Assembly: GCA_027886185.1 (NCBI GenBank)
Contig: WOAB01000864.1
Location: forward strand, 1 to 64,000
From: Rheum nobile
Lineage: Eukaryota; Streptophyta; Magnoliopsida; Caryophyllales; Polygonaceae
Length of the DNA stretch: 64,000 nt
Direction of reading: 5' to 3'
The notes below the pieces were generated by a model that worked only from the letters and a program-made list of their open reading frames with translations, was not told where the DNA came from and made no database searches. Position numbers and translations under genes: made by a program. Each line of letters opens with the position of its first letter. Within the stretch, counting starts at the first letter, position 1. Below, one piece after another: positions 21,923-34,870 of the stretch.

Positions 21923-23740
21923 ATGGCATCATCCAGATCGAGAAAAGGCAAAGCCATTATAAGCGATTTGAGTGAAGAAGGTGACACCTTTGTGCCCCTG
22001 AAACTCCTAAATCCGGAAGATTCCTTGTATGGAACCCTAACCCAACCTGAACTTTATAGGATTTTAGAGGTCGGAGGGTTTCCCAAGGGCACTGTAGCAC
22101 GTCTCCCTTCTCCTTGTGAGCGAGCGGACTGGTATAACGACAGTTGGGTATGTTTCTTTGAGTATCCCTTCAAAATCGGCCATTCCTTCCCTTTTTCTCA
22201 TCTTGTCCGGAACTTCTTGGTCATGTTAAAGCTTGCACCTTGCCAAGTCATGCCCCACACATGGAATTTGCTCATGGTAATCGATCTCTTAACCGCGGAT
22301 ATGAACTTGAGTAGTCGTGGTTCTTCAAGATTTCAATTGCGTCTTCGTCGGGGTAGAAATCCCATAGCCTTCAATCTAGATGTTAACGACCGTGGATGAA
22401 GATCCTGGTTTTTCTTCGTAGAACGTAGGTCCCTTGAGAGGGGTATTGACTGCTCATTTCTCCTCTCCAACTGGAGGAAGACAATTATTGTGTTTGTCTC
22501 TTTACCAATCTGTTTGTCGGATAATTTCTAAAATTTTGCTTACATGTGTTTTGTTGTAGCACCTAATCCAGGGGAGCCCGAAGGATTCGAAGCCGTGACC
22601 GCTACTTTACTTGCCCTTCATGAAGCAGAAAGATCCTTTAGGAACGTCAATTTCCTGCTACCTGAGCATGTTGACATGTCGACCTCCTTTGCGTCCGTGA
22701 CCAAAGGCACCTGTTCATTCCTACAGGTATGTGTTTGGTTGGTTTTTGGGGTATTTCTTTGCTTATTCTGTTGCGTCATGTTGTCAGCGTCGAAAGGTGG
22801 AAGATCTAGTGCGCGGTTGTCTGTAAAGAGTCTTCTGGAACAAAGGTTATCGGCTGCTAGGACGTCGTCTTTGGCGAAGGCCCCGGCTAGGGTTCCTCCG
22901 TCTACTCGAGTCATCGCTTTAGATTCGCCTTCGTCGAAAGCATCTGGGGCTAAGAGGAAGGCGACGTCTGCTTTGAATCATTCTCCAGGCATGTTAAGGG
23001 AGAGATCGGCAAGCGACTTGCTCCGTTTCGTGGATTTGGAGGATAAGAATGAAATTGGCGACCTTCATCCCAGCGATTGTATGGATGAAGCCGTTGTTGG
23101 CGCTTGGAAGGTGAGTAAGAAGATGTCGTTGACCAAGAAGATGCTTCAAATGTAGGCTTTCCAGTACTCTATGGCCGCCCTTTCGACTATTCAGGAATTA
23201 AGCGACAGAGCGGATAAACGAATTGCTCGAGCAGAGGAGCAGCTGAAGGCTTCTGAGGATCATGTGAAAGCTCTCGAAAGTGAGATGTCGTCGACCAAGA
23301 AGAAATTCAGGGCCCATCTTGAGGAAGTGAAGGCCAAAATGAAGGTTGAGGTCGAGAAGCTTCATGAACAGGATGCTCGTACTGCTAGTGATGTATGGGC
23401 GTATTACTGCCTCAAATCTCGCATTGAAATGATGGAGGAGTATGCTGTTGGTTCCCATGTTGAATGGAAGATTGAAGATGCGAAGGCCGATATGGACCTC
23501 TTGTATCCCAATGGCAACCTAGGAGATGATCTCTTCAAGTTGGTCGGCCTGGGAGGAGAAGATGAAAAGGAGGAAGCCGATCTTGGAGATGGGATGGATA
23601 ATGTATTTGGCGACCCATCCACCATCGCGGGTCGCGTATTTTGTAGAATGCTTTTATGCTTGCATACCTTGTGTTTGTTTCGTATGTTTCTTGCAGGTGA
23701 GCTTGTCGATCGCGCCTTGGCGCGAAGTGTTTGGTCATGA
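21923..23740 (+). pseudogene. E1 aORF: antisense spliced gene, Transposase_28-like plus coiled coil
   Basis: This gene runs opposite to E1 gag-pol. Exon 1 starts at ATG 21923 and includes DWYNDSWVCFFEYPFKIGH and VMPHTW, resembling the Pfam 'putative gypsy type transposon' domain (Transposase_28). A stop at about 22397 breaks it. Exon 2 is about 22560-22726 (acceptor TTGTAG, donor GTATGT). Exon 3 is 22788-23110 and holds a basic GAKRKAT segment. Exon 4 from 23156 is a heptad-rich coiled coil ending MMEEYAVGSHVEWKIEDAKADMD. The last intron (23111-23155) is only 45 nt and the 3' end reads through into non-coding DNA, so this copy is damaged. The molecular function of the family is unknown. Confidence 0.7.
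23610..23635. promoter_or_regulatory. Conserved inverted repeat 3' of the aORF (E1)
   Basis: Arms GCGACCC and GGGTCGC enclose a CCACCAT-type loop. The same element occurs at the equivalent place in E2, E4 (twice) and E5. Position between two convergent transcription units suggests an RNA 3'-end or structural role; this is inference. Confidence 0.55.
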
Positions 23741-24167
23741 TGACCTGTAATTATGAATGTTAATGTGGTATGCTTTGTCTGTCCAGTGAAGAGTCGTTTG
23801 TAATATAGGGTGAAGACGAGTACCTTGGATAGGACAAGTCTTGCAAAATAGAGTGTTTTGTAATGTTTTGTTTCCTCCATTCGCTGTGTGTCGATCGACT
23901 TGTGTGTTGTAAGCATTGTTTTGTATATCATAAGGATATCCTTTTGAGCTTGAATGTCGTGTTTGTCTTCGAGGCCTCTCGTTCCTGTTCAAATCGTGTT
24001 AAGAGTACAAAAAGGGAAAGGTCTTGGGGCGACTGTTGGGGGGTGACCCAACGGCCCTCCGATGCTTAAGTCAGTAACGTAATTCAAACAAGTGTAGTCG
24101 AATATATGTAAAGAAAATATGAAGGAAATAAAGGTTTAGAAGTGATCAAATTTAGATGGGTCGCATT

Positions 24168-25210
24168 CTAACTTCTGGGAATTGGTTGTCCGTCTTTGGT
24201 TTCTAGTCGGTATGCTCCCTGTTCGATGACTTCTTTGATGAGGTAACGCCCTTTCCATTGAGGTGCCAACTTCCCGTCGGTTGGATCTCTGGTGTTCTGG
24301 AATGTTTTCCTTAGGACCCAGTCTCCTAGCTTGAAGACTTTAACACGGATGTTTTTGTTATAACTCTTGGCGACTTGTTGCTGATATTGAACCATTCGAG
24401 TTCTGGCTTTCTCTCTGTTCTCGCTTATGGTGTCAAGATTGTGAGCCAATTCGATGTCGTTTTGTTCTGAGGTTTGAAGCCCATATTTGGCAGTTGGGAC
24501 GAGTAGCTCAGTAAGGATGACCGCCTCGCTCCCATAGACTAGTGAGAAGGGGATCTGTCCCGTTGCATTCTTTGGTGTTGTACTGTCAGACCATAGTATC
24601 AAGGGGAGCTCGTCGGCCCACTTGCCTTTTGCCCCTGTGAGACATTTTTTGAGATTGTTGATGAAGATTTTATTGTTGGATTCTGCTTGACCATTGGATT
24701 GTGGGTATCTTGGCGTGGACGTGACTAGTGTGATGTTCCATTGTTTGCATAAGGATCGTGTCTTGCTACTGATGAATTGGGAGCCATTGTCGCATATGAT
24801 TTCTGAAGAGACACCAAATCTGCATAGAATATTACGTTTTATGAATGAGATGACGTGCTTTTTTTTTTACCTCTCGATATGCTTCAGCTTCTATCCATTT
24901 AGAGAAATAATCGGTCATAGCCAAGAAGACGACGCGTTGTCCTGATGCTGATGGTAGTTTCCCGACGATGTCCATTCCCCATTGCATGAAAGGCTAGGGT
25001 GCTAGAGTTGGATGAAGCATCTCTGATGGTTGGTGAGTGATGGGCGCGTGCCTTTGGCAGGTGTCGCACTTTCTAACGTAGTCGATTGCGTCCTTGTTCA
25101 TTATAGGCCAATAGTAACCCATCCTAAGAGCTTTGTCGGACATGCTGTGTCCTCCGGTGTGGTTTCCACATTCTCCGTCGTGTAAGGATTGTAAGATGCG
25201 TTGTACCTCA
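24168..25210 (-). pseudogene. E1 integrase remnant
   Basis: The minus strand carries the zinc-binding HHCC region (GYYWPIMNKD, CDTCQRHAP), the first core aspartate (WGMDIVGKLP), then a frameshift in a long poly-A run near 24860. The core resumes out of frame, and the C-terminal part is open (24602-24168), including GSEAVILTELLVPTAKY and WKGRYLIKEV. Several stops. Convergent with the aORF, whose end lies 430 bp away. Confidence 0.78.
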
Positions 25211-25612
25211 ACTTTTTTGAGGTAGCGTAGGTATAGGCCTGTGATAGATCATTTGAATAGAACATTATCTGTTAGATCAAATGTTACGGCTTGTACCTTA
25301 AGTCTTTTGGCCTCTGTCTTGTCTATCCCAAGTATTCCATCTTTGAGCCAACTTCGTGTAGGGCGTGGTCCAATCATCTTGGTTGCCCACTAAGTCTTCT
25401 TCTGTATGGTCGCTTACTTATGCTAAAACGACTTATTCCAAGGGTAGTTCGTTCACCGTCTGAATGTCATCTGGATTAGCTATTTTGAAGATTTTGGGGA
25501 TGGCCGGTGTGGTGATGTGTGCCAATGGGATGTTTTGGAAGTCGTTGGGATGTAGGGCGGAGACAAGATTTGCTAGAGCGTCGGCTTGTATGTTGAGGTC
25601 GCGCGGGACTTG

Positions 25613-27309
25613 TCAGATGGTGAAGTTCTGGAATTTGCTTGCCAATTTTTTGACGACAACCAGATATGCCATCATCCTATCGTCTTTAGCGGCGTACGAA
25701 CCTTGTACTTGGTTGACGATCAGGAGAGAATCACATGTCACCTCTATGCTTAGGATCGCGAGATCGTGCACGAGTGTTAACCTAAATATGAGGGCTTCAT
25801 ATTCTGCTTTATCATTGGTCGCATCCCACTCGCATCTCACAGCTTGGGATATGTGGTTCCCTTGTGGTGATTTTAGTACGACACCTAGGCCGACTCCTCT
25901 TACGTTCGATGCTTCGTCTGTATGGAGTTGCCATGTGCCCCGGTCCTCTTCAACTTTCAGTTGCTCGACCTCCTTCATGGCTTCTTATTCCAGTGTAGGG
26001 CTGAAATCGGCCACAAAGTCGGCTAAAGCTTGAGATTTGATCGTTGTCCTTGGCTCGTACTCGATGTCGAATCCGCTAAGGTGTATAGCTCACTTAGCCA
26101 TTCATCCTATAAATTCCAGTTTCCTCATGACGGATTTCATGGGATGGTTAGTCCTCACAATAATAGCATGTGATTCGAAATAAAGTCTTAACTTGTTTGA
26201 GGCCATAACTAGTGCCAAGACTAATTTTTCAAGTGACGTGTACCTTGTTTCGGCAGGAAGTAGGGAACGACTTACGTAGTAGACCGGTGATTGTTTGTCG
26301 TCTTCTTCTCTTGTCAGGACTGCGCTGACGGCTGATTCCGATACGGCTAGATATAGTGGTAATGGCTCGTCGTCTTTTGGTTTAGCCAGCAGGAGAGGAC
26401 TCGCCAGATACGTCTTTAAGTCGTGGAAGGCTTGTTCGTGTGCTGCTACCCAATCGAACGACTTGTTCTTTTTTAGGGCTTCGTAAAAGAGTTTGCATTT
26501 ATCTGAAGACTTTGATATGAATCTGTTCAATGCATCTATCCGTCCTGTCAGTTTCTGGACGTCTTTGACACATCGGGGGGACCTCAGGTTGACAATATCC
26601 TTGATCTGGTCTGGACTGGCCTCGATCCCCCTTTGCGTCACCATGTATCCCAAGAATTTTCCTGAAGAGACACTGAATGAGCATTTAGTCGGGTTTAGTT
26701 TCATGTTATATATATTCAATACCTCGAATGCTTCTTTCAGGTGTTCGATGTGGTCCCTTGCTGCTTTGGACTTGATGTGTCATTGATGTAAACTTCCATG
26801 GTGTCTCCGATTTGGTCTTTGAAAATTCTGTTCACCAGCCTCTGATATGTGCCCCCTGCGTTTTTCAATCCAAAAGGCATGACTTTGTAGCAGTACATAC
26901 CTTCTCTTGTTATGAAAGCTGTCTTTTCTTGGTCGTCGGGGTTCATGAGAATTTGGTTGTATCCACTAAACGTGTCCATGAATGTTAACATTTTGTGTCC
27001 TGCAGTCGCGTCAACCATGGCGTCGATATGTGGTAATGGGAAGGAGTCTTTTGGATAGGCCGTATTCAGGTCTGTGAAGTCGATGCATACTCTCCATTTC
27101 TCATTCTTCTTTTGAACTACGACGACGTTTGCTAGCCAGTAAGGGTACTTGACTTCTCTTATTTTACCTGTCTCGAGTAAGTTCTTGACCTCGTCGTCCA
27201 CGATTTTGTTATGCTCAGGTGCAAACATTCTCCTTTTTTGCTTGACCGGAGGATATTTGGGATCTACATTTAATTTGTGAGTAATAACATTTTGGGAGAT
27301 CCACACCAT
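25613..27309 (-). pseudogene. E1 reverse transcriptase and RNase H remnant
   Basis: The RT fingers and palm are recognisable (WRVCIDFTDLNTAYPKDSFP, MPFGLKNAGGTYQ), but the catalytic motif reads YIND instead of YIDD, followed by a frameshift near 26745. The thumb and connection continue at 26719-26102 (NPTKCSFSVSSGKFLGYM). The Tat-type RNase H follows after a stop at 25978-25613 (HTDEASNVRGVGLGVVLKSP). The enzyme cannot be made as one active protein. Confidence 0.82.
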
Positions 27310-27564
27310 GTCTTCGTGTGACGAGTCAAAACAATCAGAGTTGGATCGTAAAAAGGAAATTAAATCTGATCTGGTCGAATCGTTCAGATCTGATCCGACC
27401 CTTACCGTTTATGTTGGCTTTGAAGGATCCAGCGCGATCTCATCGAGTTGTTCCATCCCTGGTTCGATGTATCGCATGGTTCCCTCGCCACACTGTGATT
27501 GCTATGCGAAAGACTTGTCGACTGCCCATTTCATTGAAGTGACATAGCATTCCTTAGCAGCCTA

Positions 27565-28023
27565 CTAGTCGGCCCTTATTTCCTGTACCCCCCACTTAGT
27601 AGGAAACATTATTGTCTGGTGGTAAGTGGAAGGTACAACTTTCATGGCGTGGATCCAAGTTCTGCCAAGTATTGCATTGTATGGGGATGGGCAATCGAGT
27701 ATTAAAAACTTTACATGTTGATTGACTCCGCTAGCGTATGTTGTCAACATGATCTTGCCTTGGGTATATTTAACTTCCCCGCTGAATCCGACCATCGGGG
27801 TAGAGTTTCTGGTTAAGTCGTCCTCGCTTAAACCCATACCCTTTAAGGTGTCGAGTGTCAACAGGTTGATGGAGCTACCTGTGTCGATTAAAACGCGAAG
27901 GATAAGGCAGTTGCTAATTGAAAGAAAAATTACCAAACCGTCGTGGTGGTCGCCTAACTCTTGGGCTTCTGAGTTGTCAAAAGTAATGGCGGGGGCGTTG
28001 GCGATTGTCTTGTCTCCGCCCAA
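27565..28023 (-). pseudogene. E1 protease
   Basis: An open frame holds a retropepsin motif LIDTGSSINLL and the later ILGRTWIH signature of gypsy proteases. It is flanked by stops and out of register with gag. The DTG triad is intact. Confidence 0.78.
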
Positions 28024-28252
28024 ATCGGATTATCGCCTTTGCTTTCTCGGGCGTATCTTTTGGCGGCTGAGTATGTGTTTCCACACATGTCCGACCCTCC
28101 TGAAATGGTGTTAACAACTTTAGTGGGAACCGGAGACGACGGCTTGTCGGATGTTACCTAGTCCCTTTGGTCGAGGGTCGTTTTGGCTTTGTCGGAGATG
28201 ACGTCGCGTAACAGCCCCTACGCGAGGAGTCTTGCGACTTCCTTACGAACGG

Positions 28253-29752
28253 TTATGCATTCGTTCGTCGAGTGTCCGTGGTCCCGTGAAACACACACCA
28301 CTTGTTCATGTCTTTCTTTGCGTCTGGTTTGTCGCTCTTCCGAGGCCACCTTACTTCTTTTCCATATTTGTCAAAAATCTTTACGAGCTCAGATACGGAG
28401 ATGTTGAAGTTGTAAGAGTGGAGCTTCGGAGGGAGAGCGGGGTTGTTCCTCCAATCATAGTTCTTGTCATAAGAGTTGTTTACCTGACCGGGGTCACTCC
28501 GCCCCTTAGAATAAGGTTGGTGCCATCGATCGCGTCGATAATCTGAGGATGCTCTTCGATCGACTCGATCGGGGCTTTTATTTTCCTTGGAAAGCTCTTC
28601 ATCTTCTTCGAGACTGACTTGTTCCATGGTTTTGGCCTGCACATCTTCAAAGCTTCGGCATGGGTATTTGGTCAATTCGCGGTAGAGTTCACTACCTCTC
28701 ACCAGACCTCGGCGGAACGCTTTGATCGATGTTGGGACGTCGCAATGCGGGATCGCGACCTTTTCTTTATTGTACCTGTTAAGATAATCTCTTAGAGGTT
28801 CGCCATACCTTTACACAATCCTGTATAGGTCGCTTGACTGCTTTTCTTATCGTCGACTGCTAGCGAATTGAACTTTGAACGAATTGATTCAGTCGGCAAA
28901 GGAAGTGATAGAGCCCTATGGTAAATGCATAAGCGAAGTTAGTGCAGGTCCCGCGAGGGTCGTGCCAAAGCTTTTGCACATGACTGCCTCATGGTTCCCT
29001 CTTGGGATCGAAATTGTCATTAATTTTTGTTTGTAAATTGAGACGTGATCATCGGGGTCCCCGGTCCCATCATAGTTGGGCATGTTGGGGACATGGAACT
29101 TTTTAGAAATCTCGACACGTGCAATCGCCTCTGCGAAAGGCGAATCTTCGTATCCGTCGATTGCTTCTTTCTCAATTGGTTGGGGAACTCCCAGGATCCG
29201 CGCAATGTGATCATCCAGAGTCTTCATATGCTCGTTGATAGCTTGCTGTATGAGGGCCTAGAGATCGGCTAGAGCTGTTACTTGCGGATGGGTCGCTCGA
29301 GCTTCGGGGGGCTCGGCTACAAAACTTGGTATGTTAGTCGGAACAAAAAAGACCAGAGGGGTCTGGAACATACCAGTAGGTAGGGAGGCATTAGTCGTCG
29401 TCGCAGGTGTCGCGTCCATTCCATCCAAATTGAGTTGCGTAGACAGTCCCTCCGTGTTGACTATGCGTCTTGATCCTCTGGGGACCGATACGGCCGAGTG
29501 TAGCTGTGACTTCAAAAACTCGTTTTCACGGGTTAATCGAGGGATTTCAGATTCAAACTGAGCACTTAGCGTTTCGGTTCTGGCATGCTGTTGGGCCAGT
29601 TCCTCTTGAAGGACATTCATGGTTCTTACGAGTTCTTGCATTTGCGAGTCTGCGACTGGTTGGTCGTTGATGTCCTCTGCCAGGTTCGCGATTTGGACAT
29701 TGCCTTGAGCTTGATTTTCGACGAGGATCATGGGATTTCCAGCGTCGGCCAT
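28253..29752 (-). pseudogene. E1 gag remnant
   Basis: Probable start at ATG 29752 (MADAGNPMILVENQAQGN). A leucine-zipper-like helix follows (QELVRTMNVLQEELAQQ), then a stop at 29258, the retrotransposon gag core (YDGTGDPDDHVSIYKQKL, 29227-28916), another stop, and the C-terminal gag from 28702. The usual Tat C-X2-H-X4-H-X4-C knuckle is disrupted (WCVFHG then frameshift, about 28290). Confidence 0.78.
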
Positions 29753-29788
29753 GATAGGATGAGTATCGGATTGTTGATTGGCTAGATG

Positions 29789-29805
29789 CCCCACGGTGGG
29801 AGCCA
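29789..29805 (-). other. E1 primer-binding site
   Basis: It sits three bases inside the 5' LTR end (CCCAAAACA, ATT, then TGGCTCCCACCGTGGGG on the minus strand). It differs by one base from the TGGCGCCCACCGTGGGG of E3 and E5. Confidence 0.7.
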
Positions 29806-29808
29806 AAT

Positions 29809-30321
29809 TGTTTTGGGTGAAAAAGATTGAACCCACCTGTATCGCTTAAAGAAGGGCAACTAGACAACAATTAGATTGATTATATCCGAATAATCCAAGT
29901 CAGACAAAGACCTAGACGAAATAAGATTAAATAGATGCAAAAATAAGCTTATCTCCTTCGAGTAGGAGACTGGTCGAATCAAATGATTTAATCGTCGATC
30001 GCTTCAATACTGAAATGAAGAACTGAGCGAGAGAATGATTGTAAAAACGAGTAAAAGAGTAGTGAATTGTAGCTTGTATTCAGTAGAGATGATAATGTGT
30101 GTCAAAAACCTTATGAATCTAGTATTTGTACATGATTTACATAATAAACTAATCTAGCCGTTCTCTTTCAGGATTCGCGGGAGCCGTCGAACTGTCTTCC
30201 GAGATTCTCGTCAATGTCTTCGTTCCTTGGGCTCATCCTTCTTCACTCACGCTGAGTCTGTTGATCTTGTTACCGAGATCGTGGGCTAACCAAATTGGGC
30301 TCCAAATATCTTGGCCTAACA
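29809..30321 (-). repeat. E1 5' LTR
   Basis: It starts TGTTAGGCC and ends CCCAAAACA on the minus strand, and is about 513 bp. Its expected TATA box is mutated (TACAAATA) compared with the 3' LTR. Confidence 0.8.
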
Positions 30322-30986
30322 TTAACCTCAAAGGTAATAATTTTACCCATTAGCATCTGCGGGAATCGAAATCCCACACTCGGTGAAGAGAGACCAACTG
30401 CAAAACCCTAAAAATTCAGAAACAAACAGCAAATGTATAACACAATCAGGAAATAATGCGCTAGCAATACACAACATCTAGCTACAGAGTAAATGCAAAG
30501 TAAAAACTTGGTTGGGAATTGAAGAGATCTACACTTGTGAAATTGGAATTTTCAGTAAGAAAAGTAACTTACCTGGAAGATAAGCTTGGATGACGGAGAG
30601 TTCAAAATCTACTCTTATCATGCTTCACAAAGATTTAGTCAAAATCAACACAAATAAAGATAAGAGGAGCAACAAGATTGGGATACCAAAAAATAACAGC
30701 TTCATCCCAGCAAAAAAATAGCACTAATTGGGTGTAGAATTAACAAATATAGGGTTCACAGAATTGAAGCAAGAAAATGAGCGCCAATTGGGGGTAGAAA
30801 GTACGAAAAATAGCACCAATAAAACAGAAGAAGATGAAATTGCGCACAGTACAGCTTCAAATCCATCAATGGAAGAACAAACAAAAGGCTTTTGTCAAAC
30901 AAAGAGAGGATATCGCGAGGGTGGAGTATCGATGGGGAGGATGCAGTTCTATTATTTCATTTTATTAAAAGATATTTACCCCGGTG
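30322..30986. other. Unassigned DNA between E1 and E2
   Basis: No convincing gene. A minus-strand stretch near 30380-30322 could be a short 5' exon, but nothing identifies it. Confidence 0.35.
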
Positions 30987-30991
30987 CAAAT

Positions 30992-31473
30992 TGTTGGGCT
31001 CTGATTTCTGGTGATCCATCAAGACGGCCCATCCAGTATAAAAGATATTTCCTTCTAAAAGATCGGAGTAGGCGAGAAGTAGACGTTAGCCTTTAGCAAA
31101 CGTTGGAGAGAATCCCGGCTCCACAACGTTTGTAACGGTCACCCCGAATCTCGGACGAGTTGGTTTGGATAGGTTGTTACGATAAGTTTAAATATGAAGT
31201 TGTATTACCGTTGTAAGGGATACAACATTATCACTACTAAATACAAGTTACAATTTACTTTTTTCTTATTTGATACTACGAATCATTTTCTAGCTCAGTT
31301 CATCATTCTAATATTGAAGCGACCGTCGACCCAATCTCCGTATTCGATTGCTCTCTTATCCTTGGGAGATAAGCTCGTTTCATACTCGATTAATCTTATT
31401 TGTTCAATTGTTAAGTTGATTTGGATTATTTTAGATATATTTGATCTCATCATTGTCTAGTTTCCCTTCTTAA
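30992..31473 (+). repeat. E2 5' LTR, 3' end deleted
   Basis: Matches 37599 to about 38075. The last about 45 bp (the GCGATTTAGGTCGG...AAAACA part) are missing, and internal protease-end sequence begins at about 31474. Confidence 0.82.
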
Positions 31474-33770
31474 AGTTACCGACTAAGTGGTGGTACAGGA
31501 AATAAGAGGCGACCATCGGGCTACCAAGGAATGCTATGTCACTTCGATGAAAGGCGCAGTCGACCGACCTTCAGCATAGCAACCACAGTGCGGGGAAGGG
31601 ACCAAACGATACATCGAGCTAGAAATGGAACAACTAGATGAGATCGCATTGGACCCTTCAAAGCCAAAACAAATAGTAAGAGTCGAATCAGATTTAAACG
31701 ATTCGACCAGAGCTAATCTACTAGCATATTTATAGTCTAACTTCGATTGCTTCGCCTGGTCGCATGAGGATATGGTGGCGATTCCTCCAGATATTATTAC
31801 TCACAGATTGAATGTAGAATCGACCTATCCCCCAGTCAAACAAAAAAGGAGTAAATTCGCACCAGAATGAAACAAAATCGTAGACGACGAGGTCAGAAAT
31901 CTACCCAGACTAGTTAGCGAATGTCGTCGTGGTCCAAAAGAAAAACGGAAAGTCTGCATCGACTTCACATATCTGAACAAAGTCTGTCATAAAGATTATT
32001 TCCAATTGCCACACATTGACGCAATGGTCGACCGGACCGCCGGGCATGAAATGCTCACGTTCATGGATGCGTTCAGTGGGTACAACCAGATCCTAATGGA
32101 TCCAGACGACCAATAAAAAACGGCTTTCATAACCAGCCAAGGTACGTACTGTTCCAAAGTTATGCCCTTCGGACTAAAAAATGCAGGGCCACATACCAAA
32201 GACTCGTAAACAAGATGTTCAAGGATCAAATCAGAGACACCATGGAGGTCTACATCGACGACATGCTAGTCAAGTCGAAAGCAGCTAAGGACCACATTAA
32301 ACACTTAAAAGAAGCATTCGAGGTACAAAAGAAATATAATATGAAATTGAATCCGACTAAATGCTCTTTTGGAGTGTCCTCATGCAAATTCCTAGGGTAC
32401 ATGGTGACACAAAGGGGGATAGAAGCCAGTCCGGACCAGAACAAAGCTATCGTCAACTTAAGATCCCCCCGATGCATCAAAGACGTCCAAAAACTGACAG
32501 GATGAATAGAAGCGTTAAACAGATTCATATCCAAATCCTCGGACAAGTGCAAACTTTTCTATGAAGCCTTGAAGAAAAACAAGTCGTTCGATTGGACAGC
32601 GGCACATGAACAGGCCTTCCAGGATCTAAAAGCATACCTGACAAGCCCACTTCTGCTAGCAAAACAATTGTATCAGATTTGGCGGTCAGCGCAATCCTAA
32701 CAAGAGAATAGGACGGAAAGCAATCCCCGGTCTACTATATAAGCCGCTCCCTGCCGAAACAAGGTACACGTCGCTTGAAAAATTAGTCCTTGCTCTGGTA
32801 ATGGCCTCAAACAAGCTTAGACCTTACTTCGAGTCACATGCTATTATTGTAAGAACTAACCATCCCATGAAGGCTATCATGAGGAAACCAGAATTTACCA
32901 AGACGAATGGCAAAATGGGCAATACACCTGAGTGGATTCGACATCAAATACGAGCCAAGAACAACGATCAAATCTCAAGCTTTGACTGACTTTGTGGCTG
33001 ATTTCAGTCCTATACTAGAACAAGAAGCCATGAAAGAAGCTGAACAACTGAAAATGGGAGAGGACAGGGGCATGTGGCTACTCCATACAGATAAAGCGTC
33101 GAACGTAAAAGGAGTCAGGCTAGGTATCGTAATAAAATCGTCACTAGGGGACCATATTGCCCAAGCTGTAAGATGTGAGTGAGATGCGACCAACAACGAA
33201 TCGGAGTACAAAGCACTCATATTCGGGCTGACACTCACACAAGACCTCACAATCTAGAACATCGAAGTGACATGGGACTCTCTCCTGATGGTCAACCAAG
33301 TGCAAGGATCATATGCTGCCAAAGACGATAGGATGATGGCATATCTAGACGTCGTCAAACAATTGGTGGGTATGTTCCAAAACTTTACTATCCGACAAGT
33401 CCCACACGACCTCAACACACAGGCCGACGCCCTATCAAACCTCGGCTCCTCCTTGCACCCCAACGACTTCTGTAACATCCCATTAGCACACATCACAACC
33501 CCAGTAGTCCCCAAAACTCTCAAGACAACCAATCGGGACAACACTCGGGCAGAAGATGAGTTATATATAGAACAGGTCGTCTCAAAAAAAGTAGGTGACA
33601 ATACAGAAGACGTCATAAGCAATCAAGAGGATTGGACCATACCCTACATCAAGTGGCTGAAAGACGGCATACACCCGACAGACAAAGGAGAAGCCAAAAG
33701 ACTCAAGGTACAAGCCAAAACCTTTGACATAACAGACAATGTTTTATTCAAACGATCTGTCACAGGTTAA
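31474..33770 (+). pseudogene. E2 protease end, reverse transcriptase and RNase H remnant
   Basis: Collinear with E5 pol from the end of the protease. The RT keeps the catalytic YIDD (MEVYIDDMLVKSKAA, about 32250), unlike E1, E3 and E5, but several stops and frameshifts (for example about 31730, 31870, 32115, 32505 and 32700) destroy the frame. The RNase H region (about 33000-33470) and the long linker to integrase (33267-33770) are partly open. Confidence 0.8.
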
Positions 33771-34870
33771 TACCTACGCTGCCTCAAAACATCCGAAGTT
33801 AGACGCATCCTGCAATGCCTACATGACAGAGAATGTGGAAACCATACTGGGGGACATAGTCTATCCGACAAAGCCCTCAAGACGGGTTACTACTGGCCTA
33901 CGATGAACAGGGACACGACCGACTACGTCAAAAGATGCGACGCCTTCCAACGACACGCACCTGTTACACACCAGCCGTCGGAAATGCTTCATCCAACTCT
34001 AGCACCTTGGCCCTTCATGCGATGGGGAATGGACATCGTGGGAAAACTGCCACCAGCATCAAGACAACGCGTCTTCTTCCTTGCTATGACTAACTATTTT
34101 TCTAAATGGATCGAAGCTGAAGCATATAGAGAGGTAAAGGAAAAACACGCCATTTCATTTATAAAGCACAACATTTTATGCAGATTTGGCGTCCCTTCAG
34201 AATTCGTATGCGACAATGGCTCTCAATTCATCGGTAGCAAGACACGATCCTTTTGCAAACAATGGAACATCATGTTGGTCACGTCTACACCACGATATCC
34301 ATAATCCAATGGCGAGGATGAATCTAGCAATAAGATCATCATAAACAATCTCAAAAAATGCCTCACAAGGGCAAAGGGAAAATGGGAAGACGAACTCCCC
34401 TTAATATTGTGGTCCGATAGAACCACCCCAAAGAACGTGACTAGACAGAGTCCCTTCTCACTAGTCTACGGGAGCGAAGCAGTCATCCCCGCCGAGCTAC
34501 TCGTCCCAACTGCCAGATACGAGTTATAAACCCAGAACAAAACGATGTCGAATTGTCCCACAACCTCGATATTGCAGACGAGATCGGAGAAAGAGCTAGG
34601 ATCCGGATGGTCCAATACCAACAACACATCACCAGAAGCTACAACAATAATGTTCGCGTCAAGGTCTTCAAGGTGGGAGATTGGGTCTTGAGGAAAACAT
34701 TCCAAAATACATGAGATCCAGCCGACAGGAAGCTAGCACCTTAATGGGAAGGACCTTACCTCATCAAGGAGATCGTCGGACAAGGCGCATATCGATTGGA
34801 AACAAAGGACGGACAACCACTCCCGCGAAGTTGGAACGCGACCCATCTAAAGTTGTATCATTTTTAAATC
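33771..34870 (+). pseudogene. E2 integrase remnant
   Basis: The HHCC zinc region is recognisable, with one cysteine changed to Phe (RCDAFQRHAP). The core has D (WGMDIVGKLP), D (VCDNGSQF) and E (NGEDESSNK). A stop lies before the last glutamate region (about 34304) and another at about 34528. The C-terminal GDWVLRK and QGAYRLE segments follow in shifted frames. Confidence 0.8.

Larger units (their letters stand above)
21150..30321 (-). mobile_element. E1: Tat/Retand-type Ty3/gypsy element with antisense ORF
   Basis: LTRs of about 513 bp lie at 29809-30321 (5') and about 21150-21662 (3', outer end degenerate). The 5' LTR is followed by a primer site read on the minus strand as TGGCTCCCACCGTGGGG (29805-29789). 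Gag, protease, RT, RNase H and integrase remains follow in gypsy order (29752 to 24168), then an ORF in the opposite direction (21923-23740), then a purine-rich CTTGGGGCAGT and the 3' LTR. The TATA box TATAAATA of the 3' LTR (21471-21464) reads TACAAATA in the 5' LTR. Gag-pol has many stops and frameshifts. No clear target duplication was found. Confidence 0.82.

Noticed and set aside
21923..23740. aORF as an independent host gene
   Set aside because: The same gene sits at the same place inside four retrotransposons.
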